DNA of 64,000 nt, taken from NCBI RefSeq assembly GCF_003576645.1, contig NC_044920.1:19289100-19353099 (forward strand), written 5' to 3'. The DNA is from Ipomoea triloba. Its lineage: Eukaryota > Streptophyta > Magnoliopsida > Solanales > Convolvulaceae. Of this stretch, positions 12,010-24,923 are shown piece after piece. The position numbers were made by a program, and so were the translations under genes. Each line of letters opens with the position of its first letter. Within the stretch, counting starts at the first letter, position 1. The notes under the pieces were generated by a model. It searched no databases. It saw only the letters and a list, made by a program, of their open reading frames with translations, and was not told the DNA's origin.

Positions 12010-12179
12010 CATCAACTAAGTCTTGAGACATAAGCAGAGTTCGAGAGATGGGATCTCTCGAGACATCAATCCAGTTCGAGACATGGGATCGAGACATCAA
12101 CTAAGTCTCGAGACATAAGCAAAGTTCGAGAGATGGGATCTCTCGAGACATCAATCCAGTTCGAGACATGAGATCGAGA
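12010..12179 (+). repeat. 85-bp tandem duplication in the solo LTR
   Basis: Two nearly identical 85-bp units (12010-12094 and 12095-12179) begin CATCAACTAAGTCT and are rich in TCGAGACAT/TCTCGAGACAT words. A partial third start (CATCAAGTGG) follows at 12180. Repeated promoter-proximal words like these often form LTR enhancer blocks; that role is inference. Confidence 0.8.
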
Positions 12180-12650
12180 CATCAAGTGGTCGAGACATCA
12201 ACATTGGTCTCGATGAACTGGTACTTCTCCAAAGGGCTGAATGGCAATCAACATGCATAGATAAAGTAATCTAAGTTTGGAGAAGAAGAATTTCATGGAG
12301 ATAAGATATTAAGGAAGTGCCAAAAGCTATATGATGGAACAACCAGAAGTGGATGCCACGTCAGAATTCCACAACAAACAGATAGAATATGCACCAATCC
12401 AAGGTCGGTCTTATTCCCTAAAACGAGGATCAATGGGAATATAAAAAGAGTAACTTTTACCAAAAGCAGTAAGTGGAGCATGGACTCAAGAAAGTGGATT
12501 ATGGGATATTCACTACAAGACAAAGGGTTCAAGTTACAAGACCACCACTCCATGAAACATGCTAAAATTATGCAAGTCCCATGATCAGCATGGGAGACAG
12601 ATTTCAAACGGAATAATTTTCCCTCCAACGGAATTATTCCTCAACTCTCA

Positions 12651-12659
12651 TATATAAGG
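12651..12659 (+). promoter_or_regulatory. TATA box of the LTR promoter
   Basis: TATATAAGG lies about 470 bp downstream of the 85-bp repeats, inside the LTR. This placement fits the U3/R boundary of a plus-oriented LTR. Confidence 0.55.
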
Positions 12660-13571
12660 ACGTGAAGACACAAGTGAAGTAGAGTTAGTGATTTTCGAAT
12701 AAGAAGTGTCTGTTTCAAACGTTCAAGTGCAAGTGCTTAATCGGAATATCATCCTGATATTCACAACAGCGAGAAAAAACACATCTTAGTGTTTGAGAGA
12801 GTTACAAAGTTACAAAGTCTACACATCTAGAAGGTGACCGAGGCTGCTCTACAAGGAAGTCTATTCAACGATAGCTTTCGGTCAGATTGGAGATTGTTAC
12901 ACTCAACCTGTGACAACCGGAACAACCTTGCTTTGGAGAAAGCAAGAAGAGGCGGAGTAACCTGGGAGCTGTCTTGTGAAGATCCTAAGGCTTGAGGCGG
13001 GCTTGGTGATCAAAGCTCAAGTGCTCGAGAGGTGGAGTAACAAGAAGCGGGGCGAAAAACCTGAGGCTTGAGGCGGGCTTCGTGATCAAAGCTCAAGCAC
13101 TCGATATTGTACTAAAAAGGGAAATTTTAATGCAATCCTTCTAGGGAGTTTCTAGAAGAAGAGTGGACGTAGGCGGGTTGGCCGAACCACTTAAAAATCT
13201 CTCTCGCATTTACTTTCTGCTTTTATCTCTCGCTATCTAACTCTCGAACTGCACTGCATATAATCACACCTCTCGAACTAACTCAAACTCGTGCTAATTA
13301 AAAAGGGGATAACTTTTCCGCTGCGCATAAAACTTTGTCTTCATCTTGTGAGGTATCGGACCTAAACATCCTAAGTCCAATACACACGAGAGGTCGAAAA
13401 AGATTTGCAAAATCTTATACAAGTCTATTCACCCCCCTCCCCTCTAGACTTATACCCCATCCCCTTGGGACCAACACATAATAGGTATCAAATCCAATAG
13501 TAAAGTATAAAAGTCCCTAACCGAACGCTACCTATATTTTCATTTCGTGAACTAAACGCCACATTAGTTTA

Positions 13572-13627
13572 TTTTTTTTTGTTTTTTTTTATTGAGTACT
13601 ACTGACTCTGTGACAATGTAGTATCTG
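13572..13627 (-). mobile_element. SINE 3' fragment
   Basis: Read on the minus strand, this matches the tail of the SINE at 14735-14834 (ACTACATTGT, then AGTCAGTAGTACTCAA) and runs into an A-rich tail. Only the 3' end is present. Confidence 0.5.
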
Positions 13628-13843
13628 TTCATAACTACTTTCTCAATCTATTAAAGCACAACGAGTCAACATTAGTTTATTCACAATGAGTTTTACACAC
13701 TTTACTTGTCTTGGTTTTATTGGAAAATTAAAAAAGTTGTAACATATATATTAAAAAAAAAAACTAATCAGAGCAGGCTATGACTATATTATATAATAGT
13801 ATTGCATATGAAATAATTGTGTTGTAAATTTGTAATTCTGTAG

Positions 13844-14360
13844 GCAAAGTGGTCAAATAGGCTCCTAAACTTTATTAGAAAAGTTAATTAGGTTTCTGAA
13901 CTTTTAAAAGTATAATTAAACCCATCAACATGTTCTTTTAGTGTATAAAAGCTCAAAATCCCTTTAGTAACATATAATAGCAAGTCACTAGAGTTCCAGC
14001 GATACTTTTGTCAACTTCGGCGATGTTCTGACCAACTATGGGGACTATCATCCAACGACCAGCGATTGCCAAATGGTTGCCGACCGCCTTCTCTAACAGA
14101 AGAAGGAGACCAACTCGGTCACCTTCTCATGCTAGAGAAAGCAACCGGTGACCGTTTGGCAGTCTCCGAAATTGGTCGGAGCGTCGCCAAAATTAATTAG
14201 AGTGTCATCGTAATTTTAATGACCTGTTATTACATGACACTAAACGATTCTTAAGCATTGATGCATTAAAATAATATATTGATAGATTAATTACATCTTT
14301 TAAAATTTAGATACCTAATTAACTTTTTAAATAAAGTTTAAGTCACTATTTAATCTTTGC
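13844..14360. mobile_element. Small non-autonomous MULE
   Basis: A 517-bp element has long TIRs. GCAAAG at both outer ends continues inward with AAAAAGTTAATTAGG and TTTTAAAAG on each arm, in all about 75 bp of imperfect inverted repeat. ATTCTGTAG is repeated exactly outside both ends (13835-13843 and 14361-14369), giving the 9-bp duplication diagnostic of Mutator-like elements. The interior (about 13990-14210) is clearly GC-richer than the arms, but I could not recognise its source. Confidence 0.85.
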
Positions 14361-14734
14361 ATTCTGTAGTGAGTGGGGTTATGGATCCGGGTGAAAGATA
14401 AAAAGTACGATGACTAGTCAATTGAAGGCAGCAGTAGTTAGCCGTGAACCAATTTTCAATGATTAAATATCTTTTGACTTTGATAACAAAAATGGAATGG
14501 TAGTAGAAATGTCCTATTTTGCTGCCTAAAATCTCGAAAATATCTTTACGCTATCCGTATTTTTGAAAGAGCAAAGCTACATATACAGTTATACACACAT
14601 AATTACATATCCCTTATATATTTCTCCTCTCGTGGTATCATTTAATTAGTAATTAAATTTATTTTTTAGTTAATAATAAATTAAACAATTCAGAACACTT
14701 AATAAATAAAAATCACATAAAAAAATTACCAAAG

Positions 14735-14834
14735 ACCTTATGTGGCATAGTTATGGCTTCTCAAACGAGAGGTCTCAGGTTCAAACACTAGTGTTACTAC
14801 ATTGTAACAAAGTCAATAGTATTCAAGAAAAAAA
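14735..14834 (+). mobile_element. tRNA-derived SINE
   Basis: It has an A-box-like ATGTGGCATAGTTATGGC, a B-box-like GGTCTCAGGTTCAAACAC, then ACTACATTGTAACAAAGTC and an A-rich tail. It belongs to the same family as the minus-strand fragment near 13.6 kb. Confidence 0.6.
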
Positions 14835-15516
14835 GTTTGAACAAAAAATTCTAAAAAGAAAAATGTTATTTTTCTTTTTGATATACTTCCTTACAAGTGG
14901 ATCATGTTTCATATTATGAAATTGCAATTTTTAATTTTTTTCCTCCATAATTTCAGCTCACATTCAAAACATAATATAATAATAATTTTTAAATTAAACA
15001 AAAAAGTCAAAATAAGGACACAAAAGCTGTTTTTTTGGACAAATGTTATATTTGCAAATTGCAAGGCTTGGACAAATAAATAAAATAAAATAGAATAAAA
15101 ATCTAGCATGGTTGTATTTGCATCCCTTTCAATGATGCATGTTATTAATCACAAAAGTTAGGCAAATTATACCATGTAATAGGGTTCATCTTGCATTGTG
15201 AATTTGTGGAACATGTTTTAAAATAACATTTAAATTATGTGTATGTATTTAAAAGATTATGATCCTGTTTGGTAAATGACTGTTAGTTGATTGGGTTAGA
15301 AAGTATGACTAATTGATAACATTAGCTGATTGTAGAAAATTGTTTAGCAAATTAGCTGTTAGCTGATAGCAGTTTGATATAATTTCTTTTCTCAAAAAGC
15401 TAATTGAAAAAGTTGCTTTAAGCAACTTTTTGAATTTTAGCATTTCATAGTTATAGGCACTGTTTGGTAAATAATCAGCCTATCAGCCAATTTTGGTTTA
15501 TTTGACCACTATTAGT
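14835..15516. other. Intergenic DNA with MITE-like fragments
   Basis: Phrases such as CTGTTTGGTAAATGAC (about 15268) and CACTGTTTGGTAAATAATC (about 15460), plus an inverted pair around GTTGCTTTAAGCAAC, look like pieces of a MITE. No gene is seen. Confidence 0.4.
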
Positions 15517-15973
15517 TGTTTGTGGAGTAGTATCATTATAATGATAATTTATTACAGTGAGATGTTGCATTGATGGATTTAAATAGAAACTATTTAATCA
15601 ATGTTTTTCTTTGTTAGAGTTTATTATTGGCGATTTCTTAAAATATCTAATTTTTATATATGATTATATTATATCATAGGTTCCTTACAAGTTCTGAAGA
15701 AAAAAAAATAGTTTAAAAATCCCGAAAAAATAATCCAAACAAATCTTGTATGTAAATAAGTTTTTCACCAATTCTAATTTCAAATTGTAAGCTTTACAAA
15801 TTTTAATTGATATAGATTTGTTTTCAATTTTTTTTTTTTGCATATTAATAACTATATATTAAATAATAACAAATGATTTTTGTTTCATATTCTTTTATCA
15901 GTGTAATTATCCTAGATTTTAATTTCGAATTTACAATAGAAAATAATTATAAAAACCGCCTAACACTCAAATC

Positions 15974-16046
15974 GTGGGGATAACTCAGTTGGGAGAGCTT
16001 TATGCTAAAGATCTAAAGGTCTTGTGTTCGATCCATAATCACTGCA
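15974..16046 (+). pseudogene. tRNA-Phe-like pseudogene (array copy 1)
   Basis: It aligns over all 73 positions with the other copies but has many changes. The anticodon loop is CTAAAGA, giving anticodon AAA instead of GAA. The anticodon stem has mismatches, and both acceptor and T stems are damaged (GTGGGGA...CACTGCA). It sits in the diverged left-edge unit. Confidence 0.85.
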
Positions 16047-16515
16047 AATAAAGCCAATTGTTATTTATAAAACACTAACAAATATTTCTCATCTTTCTAT
16101 TTTCAAACTACCGCCTTTTTTAATTTTTTGACAAATAAATTTTTTTTTTTATTTTTGCTTTTGCACAAATCAAATTCTTGACACAGAATCACGATGGAGT
16201 AAACTATTTGAATATTTTTATACTAACCTTATATTGATCATCAATAAATAGTTTGAAAATCCCGACAAAATAATTCAACAAAACTTGCATGTAAGTAAGT
16301 TTTTCACCCATTCAAATTTCAAATTGTAAGCTTTACAAATTTTAATTGATACAGATTTGTTTTAAGACATTTTATTGCATATTAATAACTATATAATAAA
16401 TAATAACAAATGATTTTTGTTTCACATTCTTTTATCAGTGTAATTATCCTAGTTTTTTAATTTGGAATTTACAATAGAAAACAATTATTAAAACCGAGTA
16501 TGTAACACTCGTACT

Positions 16516-16520
16516 GCGGG

Positions 16521-16563
<43 letters not shown>

Positions 16564-16588
16564 TCGTGTTCGATCCACGATCACCGCA
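16516..16588 (+). tRNA. tRNA-Phe (GAA), array copy 2
   Basis: A 73-nt cloverleaf with acceptor GCGGGGA/TCACCGC (including the G5/A68 mismatch I recall from plant tRNA-Phe), D arm GCTC-AGTTGGGA-GAGC, anticodon loop CTGAAGA with GAA, and T arm TCGTG-TTCGATC-CACGA. The A-box (TAGCTCAGTTGG) and B-box (GTTCGATCC) are canonical. There is no intron. The first run of four or more T is about 102 nt downstream. Confidence 0.9.
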
Positions 16589-17706
16589 AATAAAGCCTCG
16601 TGTGCGTAAGATGGGATCAACAATAACTATTTACAAAACACACTAGAAACTAACAAATATTTCTCATCTTTCTATTTACAAACTATCGCCTTTTTTAATT
16701 TTTTGACAAAAAAAAATGTTGTTATTTTTTGTTTCCGTGCTTTTGCACAAATCAAATTCTTGACACAAATCATGATAGAGAAAACTATTTGAATATTTTT
16801 ATACTAACCTTATATTGATCATCAATAAAATTCAACCATGCACTCAAAACTACCACACACAAACCAAGCCAATTGAAACCTTCAAAACAAATCATCTTTC
16901 ATGTGTGATAACCCATACTCCATCTAGTCTTTCTGGTGTATTACGATGTGGTGTTGCCATATATATCCCTACTAGGAGTACCATAGATCTACAAGATTTA
17001 GAGAATTGTGCTTATTGTTAGTGATATCTCACCAAATCTGTTTCTCCTTAGTTATGGCATTTACCCCACTCTGTAATCACTATCATGGTTAGAGTCGAAC
17101 TGAAACACATTTTCAAACATTGTTACTCATCTTCACCCTCCCTCTCAAACCCTCTCTGTCAATTGTCAAACCACGGCTAGTTAGTGGAGTAGTGACATTT
17201 GAAGTGGATTTATGGATTAGTTTCATTTATATGATTGTTAAATAAAGTTTGTTGAGTAGTAGCATTATAATGACAATTTATTACAGTGAGATGTTGCCTT
17301 GATTGATTTAAATAGAAACTATTTAATCAATGTTTTTCTTTGCATGAGATTTATTATTTGTGATTTCTCAAAATATCTAATTTTTATATACGGTGGTAAT
17401 ATATCATAGGTTCCTTTCAAGATCTGAAAAAAAAATAAATAGTTCGAAAATCCCGACAAAATAATTCAACAAAACTTGCATGTAAGTAACTTTTTCACCC
17501 ATTCAAATTTCAAATTGTAAGCTTTACAAATTTTAATTGATGCAGATTTGTTTTAAGACATTTTATTGCATATTAATAACTATATAATAAATAATAACAA
17601 ATGATTTTTGTTTCACATTCTTTTATGAGTGTAATTATCCTAGTTTTTTAATTTGGAATTTACAATAGAAAACAATTATTAAAACCGAGTATGTTACACT
17701 CGTACT

Positions 17707-17711
17707 GCGGG

Positions 17712-17754
<43 letters not shown>

Positions 17755-17779
17755 TCGTGTTCGATCCACGATCACCACA
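17707..17779 (+). tRNA. tRNA-Phe (GAA), array copy 3, acceptor mutation
   Basis: As copy 2, with canonical D loop and GAA anticodon, but the 3' acceptor strand ends TCACCACA, turning the C2-G71 pair into C2/A71. Function is doubtful. Confidence 0.85.
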
Positions 17780-18897
17780 AATGAAGCCTCGTGTGCGTAA
17801 CATGGAATCAACAATAACTATTTATAAAACACTATAGAAACAAACAAATATTTCTCATCTTTCTATTTACAAACTATCGCCTTTTTTAATTTTTTGACAA
17901 AAAAAAATGTTGTTATTTTTTGTTTCCGTGCTTTTGCACAAATCAAATTCTTGACACAAATCATGATAGAGAAAACTATTTGAATATTTTTATACTAACC
18001 TTGTATTGATCATCAATAAAATTCAACCATGCACTCAAAACTACCACACATAAACCAAGCCAATTGAAACCTTCAAAACAAATCATCTTTCATGTGTGAT
18101 AACCCATACTCCATCTAGTCTTTCTGGTGTATTACGATGTGGTGTTGCCATATATATCCCTACTAGGAGTACCATAGATCTACAAGATTTAGAGAATTGT
18201 GCTTATTGTTAGTGATATCTCACCAAATCTGTTTCTCCTTAGTTATGGCATTTACCCCACTCTGTAATCACTATCATGGTTAGAGTCGAACTGAAACACA
18301 TTTTCAAACATTGTTACTCATCTTCACCCTCCCTCTCAAACCCTCTCTGTCAATTGTCAAACCACGGCTAGTTAGTGGAGTAGTGACATTTGAAGTCGAT
18401 TTATGGATTAGTTTCATTTATATGATTGTTAAATAAAGTTTGTTGAGTAGTAGCATTATAATGACAATTTATTACAGTGAGATGTTGCCTTGATTGATTT
18501 AAATAGAAACTATTTAATCAATGTTTTTCTTTGCATGAGATTTATTATTTGTGATTTCTCAAAATATCTAATTTTTATATACGATGGTAATATATCATAG
18601 GTTCCTTCCAAGATCTGAAAAAAAAATAAATAGTTCGAAAATCCCGACAAAATAATTCAACAAAACTTGCATGTAAGTAACTTTTTCACCCATTCAAATT
18701 TCAAATTGTAAGCTTTACAAATTTTAATTGATGCAGATTTGTTTTAAGACATTTTATTGCATATTAATAACTATATAATAAATAATAACAAATGATTTTT
18801 GTTTCACATTCTTTTATGAGTGTAATTATCCTAGTTTTTTAATTTGGAATTTACAATAGAAAACAATTATTAAAACCGAGTATGTTACACTCGTACT

Positions 18898-18902
18898 GCG
18901 GG

Positions 18903-18936
<34 letters not shown>

Positions 18937-18970
18937 TTGAAGGTCTCGTGTTCGATCCACGATCACCGCA
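18898..18970 (+). tRNA. tRNA-Phe (GAA), array copy 4
   Basis: Canonical D loop and acceptor. The 3' anticodon stem reads TTTGA instead of TCTGA, leaving a G30/T40 wobble, so the fold is preserved. Confidence 0.88.
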
Positions 18971-20088
18971 AATAAAGCCTCGTGTGCGTAACATGGAATC
19001 AACAATAACTATTTACAAAACACACGAGAAACTAATAAATATTTCTCATCTTTCCATTTACAAACTATCGCCTTTTTTAATTTTTTGACAAAAAAAAATG
19101 TTGTTATTTTTTGTTTCCGTGCTTTTGCAAAAATCAAATTCTTGACACAAATCATGATAGAGAAAACTATTTGAATATTTTTATACTAACCTTGTATTGA
19201 TCATCAATAAAATTCAACCATGCACTCAAAACTACCACACATAAACCAAGCCAATTGAAACCTTCAAAACAAATCATCTTTCATGTGTGATAACCCATAC
19301 TCCATCTAGTCTTTCTGGTGTATTACGATGTGGTGTTGCCATATATATCCCTACTAGGAGTACCATAGATCTACAAGATTTAGAGAATTGTGCTTATTGT
19401 TAGTGATATCTCACCAAATCTGTTTCTCCTTAGTTATGGCATTTACCCCACTCTGTAATCACTATCATGGTTAGAGTCGAACTGAAACACATTTTCAAAC
19501 ATTGTTACTCATCTTCACCCTCCCTCTCAAACCCTCTCTGTCAATTGTCAAACCACGGCTAGTTAGTGGAGTAGTGACATTTGAAGTGGATTTATGGATT
19601 AGTTTCATTTATATGATTGTTAAATAAAGTTTGTTGAGTAGTAGCATTATAATGACAATTTATTACAGTGAGATGTTGCCTTGATTGATTTAAATAGAAA
19701 CTATTTAATCAATGTTTTTCTTTGCATGAGATTTATTATTTGTGATTTCTCAAAATATCTAATTTTTATATACGGTGGTAATATATCATAGGTTCCTTTC
19801 AAGATCTGAAAAAAAAATAAATAGTTCGAAAATCCCGACAAAATAATTCAACAAAACTTGCATGTAAGTAACTTTTTCACCCATTCAAATTTCAAATTGT
19901 AAGCTTTACAAATTTTAATTGATGCAGATTTGTTTTAAGACATTTTATTGCATATTAATAACTATATAATAAATAATAACAAATGATTTTTGTTTCACAT
20001 TCTTTTATGAGTGTAATTATCCTAGTTTTTTAATTTGGAATTTACAATAGAAAACAATTATTAAAACCGAGTATGTTACACTCGTACT

Positions 20089-20103
20089 GCGGGGATAGCT
20101 CAA

Positions 20104-20136
<33 letters not shown>

Positions 20137-20161
20137 TCGTGTTCGATCCACGATCACCGCA
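20089..20161 (+). tRNA. tRNA-Phe (GAA), array copy 5, D-loop AATTGGG
   Basis: The D loop reads AATTGGGA: one change (G15 to A) from canonical AGTTGGGA, intermediate towards the AAATGGG form of later copies. Other arms are intact. Confidence 0.85.
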
Positions 20162-21279
20162 TATAAAGCCTCTTGTGCGTAAGATGGGATCAACAATAAC
20201 TATTTACAAAACACACTAGAAACAAACAAATATTTCTCATCTTTCTATTTACAAACTATCGCCTTTTTTAATTTTTTGACAAAAAAAAATGTTGTTATTT
20301 TTTGTTTCCGTGCTTTTGCACAAATCAAATTCTTGACACAAATCATGATAGAGAAAACTATTTGAATATTTTTATACTAACCTTGTATTGATCATCAATA
20401 AAATTCAACCATGCACTCAAAACTACCACACATAAACCAAGCCAATTGAAACCTTCAAAACAAATCATCTTTCATGTGTGATAACCCATACTCCATCTAG
20501 TCTTTCTGGTGTATTACGATGTGGTGTTGCCATATATATCCCTACTAGGAGTACCATAGATCTACAAGATTTAGAGAATTGTGCTTATTGTTAGTGATAT
20601 CTCACCAAATCTGTTTCTCCTTAGTTATGGCATTTACCCCACTCTGTAATCACTATCATGGTTAGAGTCGAACTGAAACACATTTTCAAACATTGTTACT
20701 CATCTTCACCCTCCCTCTCAAACCCTCTCTGTCAATTGTCAAACCACGGCTAGTTAGTGGAGTAGTGACATTTGAAGTGGATTTATGGATTAGTTTCATT
20801 TATATGATTGTTAAATAAAGTTTGTTGAGTAGTAGCATTATAATGACAATTTATTACAGTGAGATGTTGCCTTGATTGATTTAAATAGAAACTATTTAAT
20901 CAATGTTTTTCTTTGCATGAGATTTATTATTTGTGATTTCTCAAAATATCTAATTTTTATATACGGTGGTAATATATCATAGGTTCCTTTCAAGATCTGA
21001 AAAAAAAATAAATAGTTCGAAAATCCCGACAAAATAATTCAACAAAACTTGCATGTAAGTAACTTTTTCACCCATTCAAATTTCAAATTGTAAGCTTTAC
21101 AAATTTTAATTGATGCAGATTTGTTTTAAGACATTTTATTGCATATTAATAACTATATAATAAATAATAACAAATGATTTTTGTTTCACATTCTTTTATG
21201 AGTGTAATTATCCTAGTTTTTTAATTTGGAATTTACAATAGAAAACAATTATTAAAACCGAGTATGTTACACTCGTACT

Positions 21280-21295
21280 GCGGGGATAGCTCAAA

Positions 21296-21327
<32 letters not shown>

Positions 21328-21352
21328 TCGTGTTCGATCCACGATCACGACA
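21280..21352 (+). pseudogene. tRNA-Phe-like, array copy 6, D-loop variant and broken acceptor
   Basis: The D loop is AAATGGGA and the 3' acceptor strand reads TCACGACA, adding two acceptor mismatches. It is probably non-functional although the GAA anticodon arm is intact. Confidence 0.75.
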
Positions 21353-22470
21353 AATGAAGCCTCGTGTGCGTAACATGGAATCAACAATAACTATTTATAA
21401 AACACTATAGAAACAAACAAATATTTCTCATCTTTCTATTTACAAACTATCGCCTTTTTTAATTTTTTGACAAAAAAAAATGTTGTTATTTTTTGTTTCC
21501 GTGCTTTTGCACAAATCAAATTCTTGACACAAATCATGATAGAGAAAACTATTTGAATATTTTTATACTAACCTTGTATTGATCATCAATAAAATTCAAC
21601 CATGCACTCAAAACTACCACACATAAACCAAGCCAATTGAAACCTTCAAAACAAATCATCTTTCATGTGTGATAACCCATACTCCATCTAGTCTTTCTGG
21701 TGTATTACGATGTGGTGTTGCCATATATATCCCTACTAGGAGTACCATAGATCTACAAGATTTAGAGAATTGTGCTTATTGTTAGTGATATCTCACCAAA
21801 TCTGTTTCTCCTTAGTTATGGCATTTACCCCACTCTGTAATCACTATCATGGTTAGAGTCGAACTGAAACACATTTTCAAACATTGTTACTCATCTTCAC
21901 CCTCCCTCTCAAACCCTCTCTGTCAATTGTCAAACCACGGCTAGTTAGTGGAGTAGTGACATTTGAAGTGGATTTATGGATTAGTTTCATTTATATGATT
22001 GTTAAATAAAGTTTGTTGAGTAGTAGCATTATAATGACAATTTATTACAGTGAGATGTTGCCTTGATTGATTTAAATAGAAACTATTTAATCAATGTTTT
22101 TCTTTGCATGAGATTTATTATTTGTGATTTCTCAAAATATCTAATTTTTATATACGGTGGTAATATATCATAGGTTCCTTTCAAGATCTGAAAAAAAAAT
22201 AAATAGTTCGAAAATCCCGACAAAATAATTCAACAAAACTTGCATGTAAGTAACTTTTTCACCCATTCAAATTTCAAATTGTAAGCTTTACAAATTTTAA
22301 TTGATGCAGATTTGTTTTAAGACATTTTATTGCATATTAATAACTATATAATAAATAATAACAAATGATTTTTGTTTCACATTCTTTTATCAGTGTAATT
22401 ATCTTAGTTTTTTAATTTGGAATTTACAATAGAAAACAATTATTAAAACCGAGTATCTAGCACTCGTACA

Positions 22471-22475
22471 GCGGG

Positions 22476-22518
<43 letters not shown>

Positions 22519-22543
22519 TCGTGTTCGATCCACGATCACCGCA
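22471..22543 (+). tRNA. tRNA-Phe (GAA), array copy 7, canonical
   Basis: All arms and the A- and B-boxes match copy 2. The bases just upstream differ from other units (GAGTATCTAGCAC...ACA). Confidence 0.9.
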
Positions 22544-23660
22544 AATAAAGCCTCGTGTGCGTAAGATGGGATCAACAATAACTATTTACAAAACACACTA
22601 GAAACTAACAAATATTTCTCATCTTTCTATTTACAAACTATCGCCTTTTTTAATTTTTTGACAAAAAAAAATGTTGTTATTTTTTGTTTCCGTGCTTTTG
22701 CACAAATCAAATTCTTGACACAAATCATGATAGAGAAAACTATTTGAATATTTTTATACTAACCTTGTATTGATCATCAATAAAATTCAACCATGCACTC
22801 AAAACTACCACACATAAACCAAGCCAATTGAAACCTTCAAAACAAATCATCTTTCATGTGTGATAACCCATACTCCATCTAGTCTTTCTGGTGTATTACG
22901 ATGTGGTGTTGCCATATATATCCCTACTAGGAGTACCATAGATCTACAAGATTTAGAGAATTGTGCTTATTGTTAGTGATATCTCACCAAATCTGTTTCT
23001 CCTTAGTTATGGCATTTACCCCACTCTGTAATCACTATCATGGTTAGAGTCGAACTGAAACACATTTTCAAACATTGTTACTCATCTTCACCCTCCCTCT
23101 CAAACCCTCTCTGTCAATTGTCAAACCACGGCTAGTTAGTGGAGTAGTGACATTTGAAGTGGATTTATGGATTAGTTTCATTTATATGATTGTTAAATAA
23201 AGTTTGTTGAGTAGTAGCATTATAATGACAATTTATTACAGTGAGATGTTGCCTTGATTGATTTAAATAGAAACTATTTAATCAATGTTTTTCTTTGCAT
23301 GAGATTTATTATTTGTGATTTCTCAAAATATCTAATTTTTATATACGGTGGTAATATATCATAGGTTCCTTTCAAGATCTGAAAAAAAATAAATAGTTCG
23401 AAAATCCCGACAAAATAATTCAACAAAACTTGCATGTAAGTAACTTTTTCACCCATTCAAATTTCAAATTGTAAGCTTTACAAATTTTAATTGATGCAGA
23501 TCTGTTTTAAGACATTTTATTGCATATTAATAACTATATAATAAATAATAACAAATGATTTTTGTTTCACATTATTTTATGAGTGTAATTATCCTAGTTT
23601 TTTAATTTGGAATTTACAATAGAAAACAATTATTAAAACCGAGTATGTAACACTCGTACT

Positions 23661-23676
23661 GCGGGGATAGCTCAAA

Positions 23677-23708
<32 letters not shown>

Positions 23709-23733
23709 TCGTGTTCGATCCACGATCACCGCA
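23661..23733 (+). tRNA. tRNA-Phe (GAA), array copy 8, D-loop AAATGGG
   Basis: First of eight identical copies in the homogenised core. The D loop is AAATGGGA, changing two A-box positions (TAGCTCAAATGG). Acceptor, anticodon and T arms pair normally. Confidence 0.8.
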
Positions 23734-24850
23734 TATAAAGCCTCTTGTGCGTAAGATGGGATCAACAATAACTATTTACAAAACACACTAGAAACAAACA
23801 AATATTTCTCATCTTTCTATTTACAAACTATCGCCTTTTTTAATTTTTTGACAAAAAAAAATGTTGTTATTTTTTGTTTCCGTGCTTTTGCACAAATCAA
23901 ATTCTTGACACAAATCATGATAGAGAAAACTATTTGAATATTTTTATACTAACCTTGTATTGATCATCAATAAAATTCAACCATGCACTCAAAACTACCA
24001 CACATAAACCAAGCCAATTGAAACCTTCAAAACAAATCATCTTTCATGTGTGATAACCCATACTCCATCTAGTCTTTCTGGTGTATTACGATGTGGTGTT
24101 GCCATATATATCCCTACTAGGAGTACCATAGATCTACAAGATTTAGAGAATTGTGCTTATTGTTAGTGATATCTCACCAAATCTGTTTCTCCTTAGTTAT
24201 GGCATTTACCCCACTCTGTAATCACTATCATGGTTAGAGTCGAACTGAAACACATTTTCAAACATTGTTACTCATCTTCACCCTCCCTCTCAAACCCTCT
24301 CTGTCAATTGTCAAACCACGGCTAGTTAGTGGAGTAGTGACATTTGAAGTGGATTTATGGATTAGTTTCATTTATATGATTGTTAAATAAAGTTTGTTGA
24401 GTAGTAGCATTATAATGACAATTTATTACAGTGAGATGTTGCCTTGATTGATTTAAATAGAAACTATTTAATCAATGTTTTTCTTTGCATGAGATTTATT
24501 ATTTGTGATTTCTCAAAATATCTAATTTTTATATACGGTGGTAATATATCATAGGTTCCTTTCAAGATCTGAAAAAAAATAAATAGTTCGAAAATCCCGA
24601 CAAAATAATTCAACAAAACTTGCATGTAAGTAACTTTTTCACCCATTCAAATTTCAAATTGTAAGCTTTACAAATTTTAATTGATGCAGATCTGTTTTAA
24701 GACATTTTATTGCATATTAATAACTATATAATAAATAATAACAAATGATTTTTGTTTCACATTATTTTATGAGTGTAATTATCCTAGTTTTTTAATTTGG
24801 AATTTACAATAGAAAACAATTATTAAAACCGAGTATGTAACACTCGTACT

Positions 24851-24866
24851 GCGGGGATAGCTCAAA

Positions 24867-24898
<32 letters not shown>

Positions 24899-24923
24899 TC
24901 GTGTTCGATCCACGATCACCGCA
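24851..24923 (+). tRNA. tRNA-Phe (GAA), array copy 9, D-loop AAATGGG
   Basis: Identical to copy 8. The unit is 1190 bp. Confidence 0.8.

Larger units (their letters stand above)
11751..13476 (+). mobile_element. Solo LTR of an LTR retrotransposon
   Basis: A 1726-bp block begins TGTTAGGAAC and ends CCTTGGGACCAACA, giving TG...CA termini. CATAA occurs directly outside both ends (11746-11750 and 13477-13481), a perfect 5-bp target duplication. No primer-binding site, gag-pol or second LTR is present, so this is a solo LTR left by LTR-LTR recombination. The end region (TTCACCCCCCTCCCCTCTAG) resembles plant copia LTRs. Inside are an 85-bp tandem duplication, a TATA box and two copies of a roughly 38-bp CTTGAGGCGGGCTT phrase (near 12990 and 13070). 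Confidence 0.85.

Noticed and set aside
12293..12628. 111-codon minus-strand frame
   Set aside because: It is antisense within the solo LTR with no recognisable domain.
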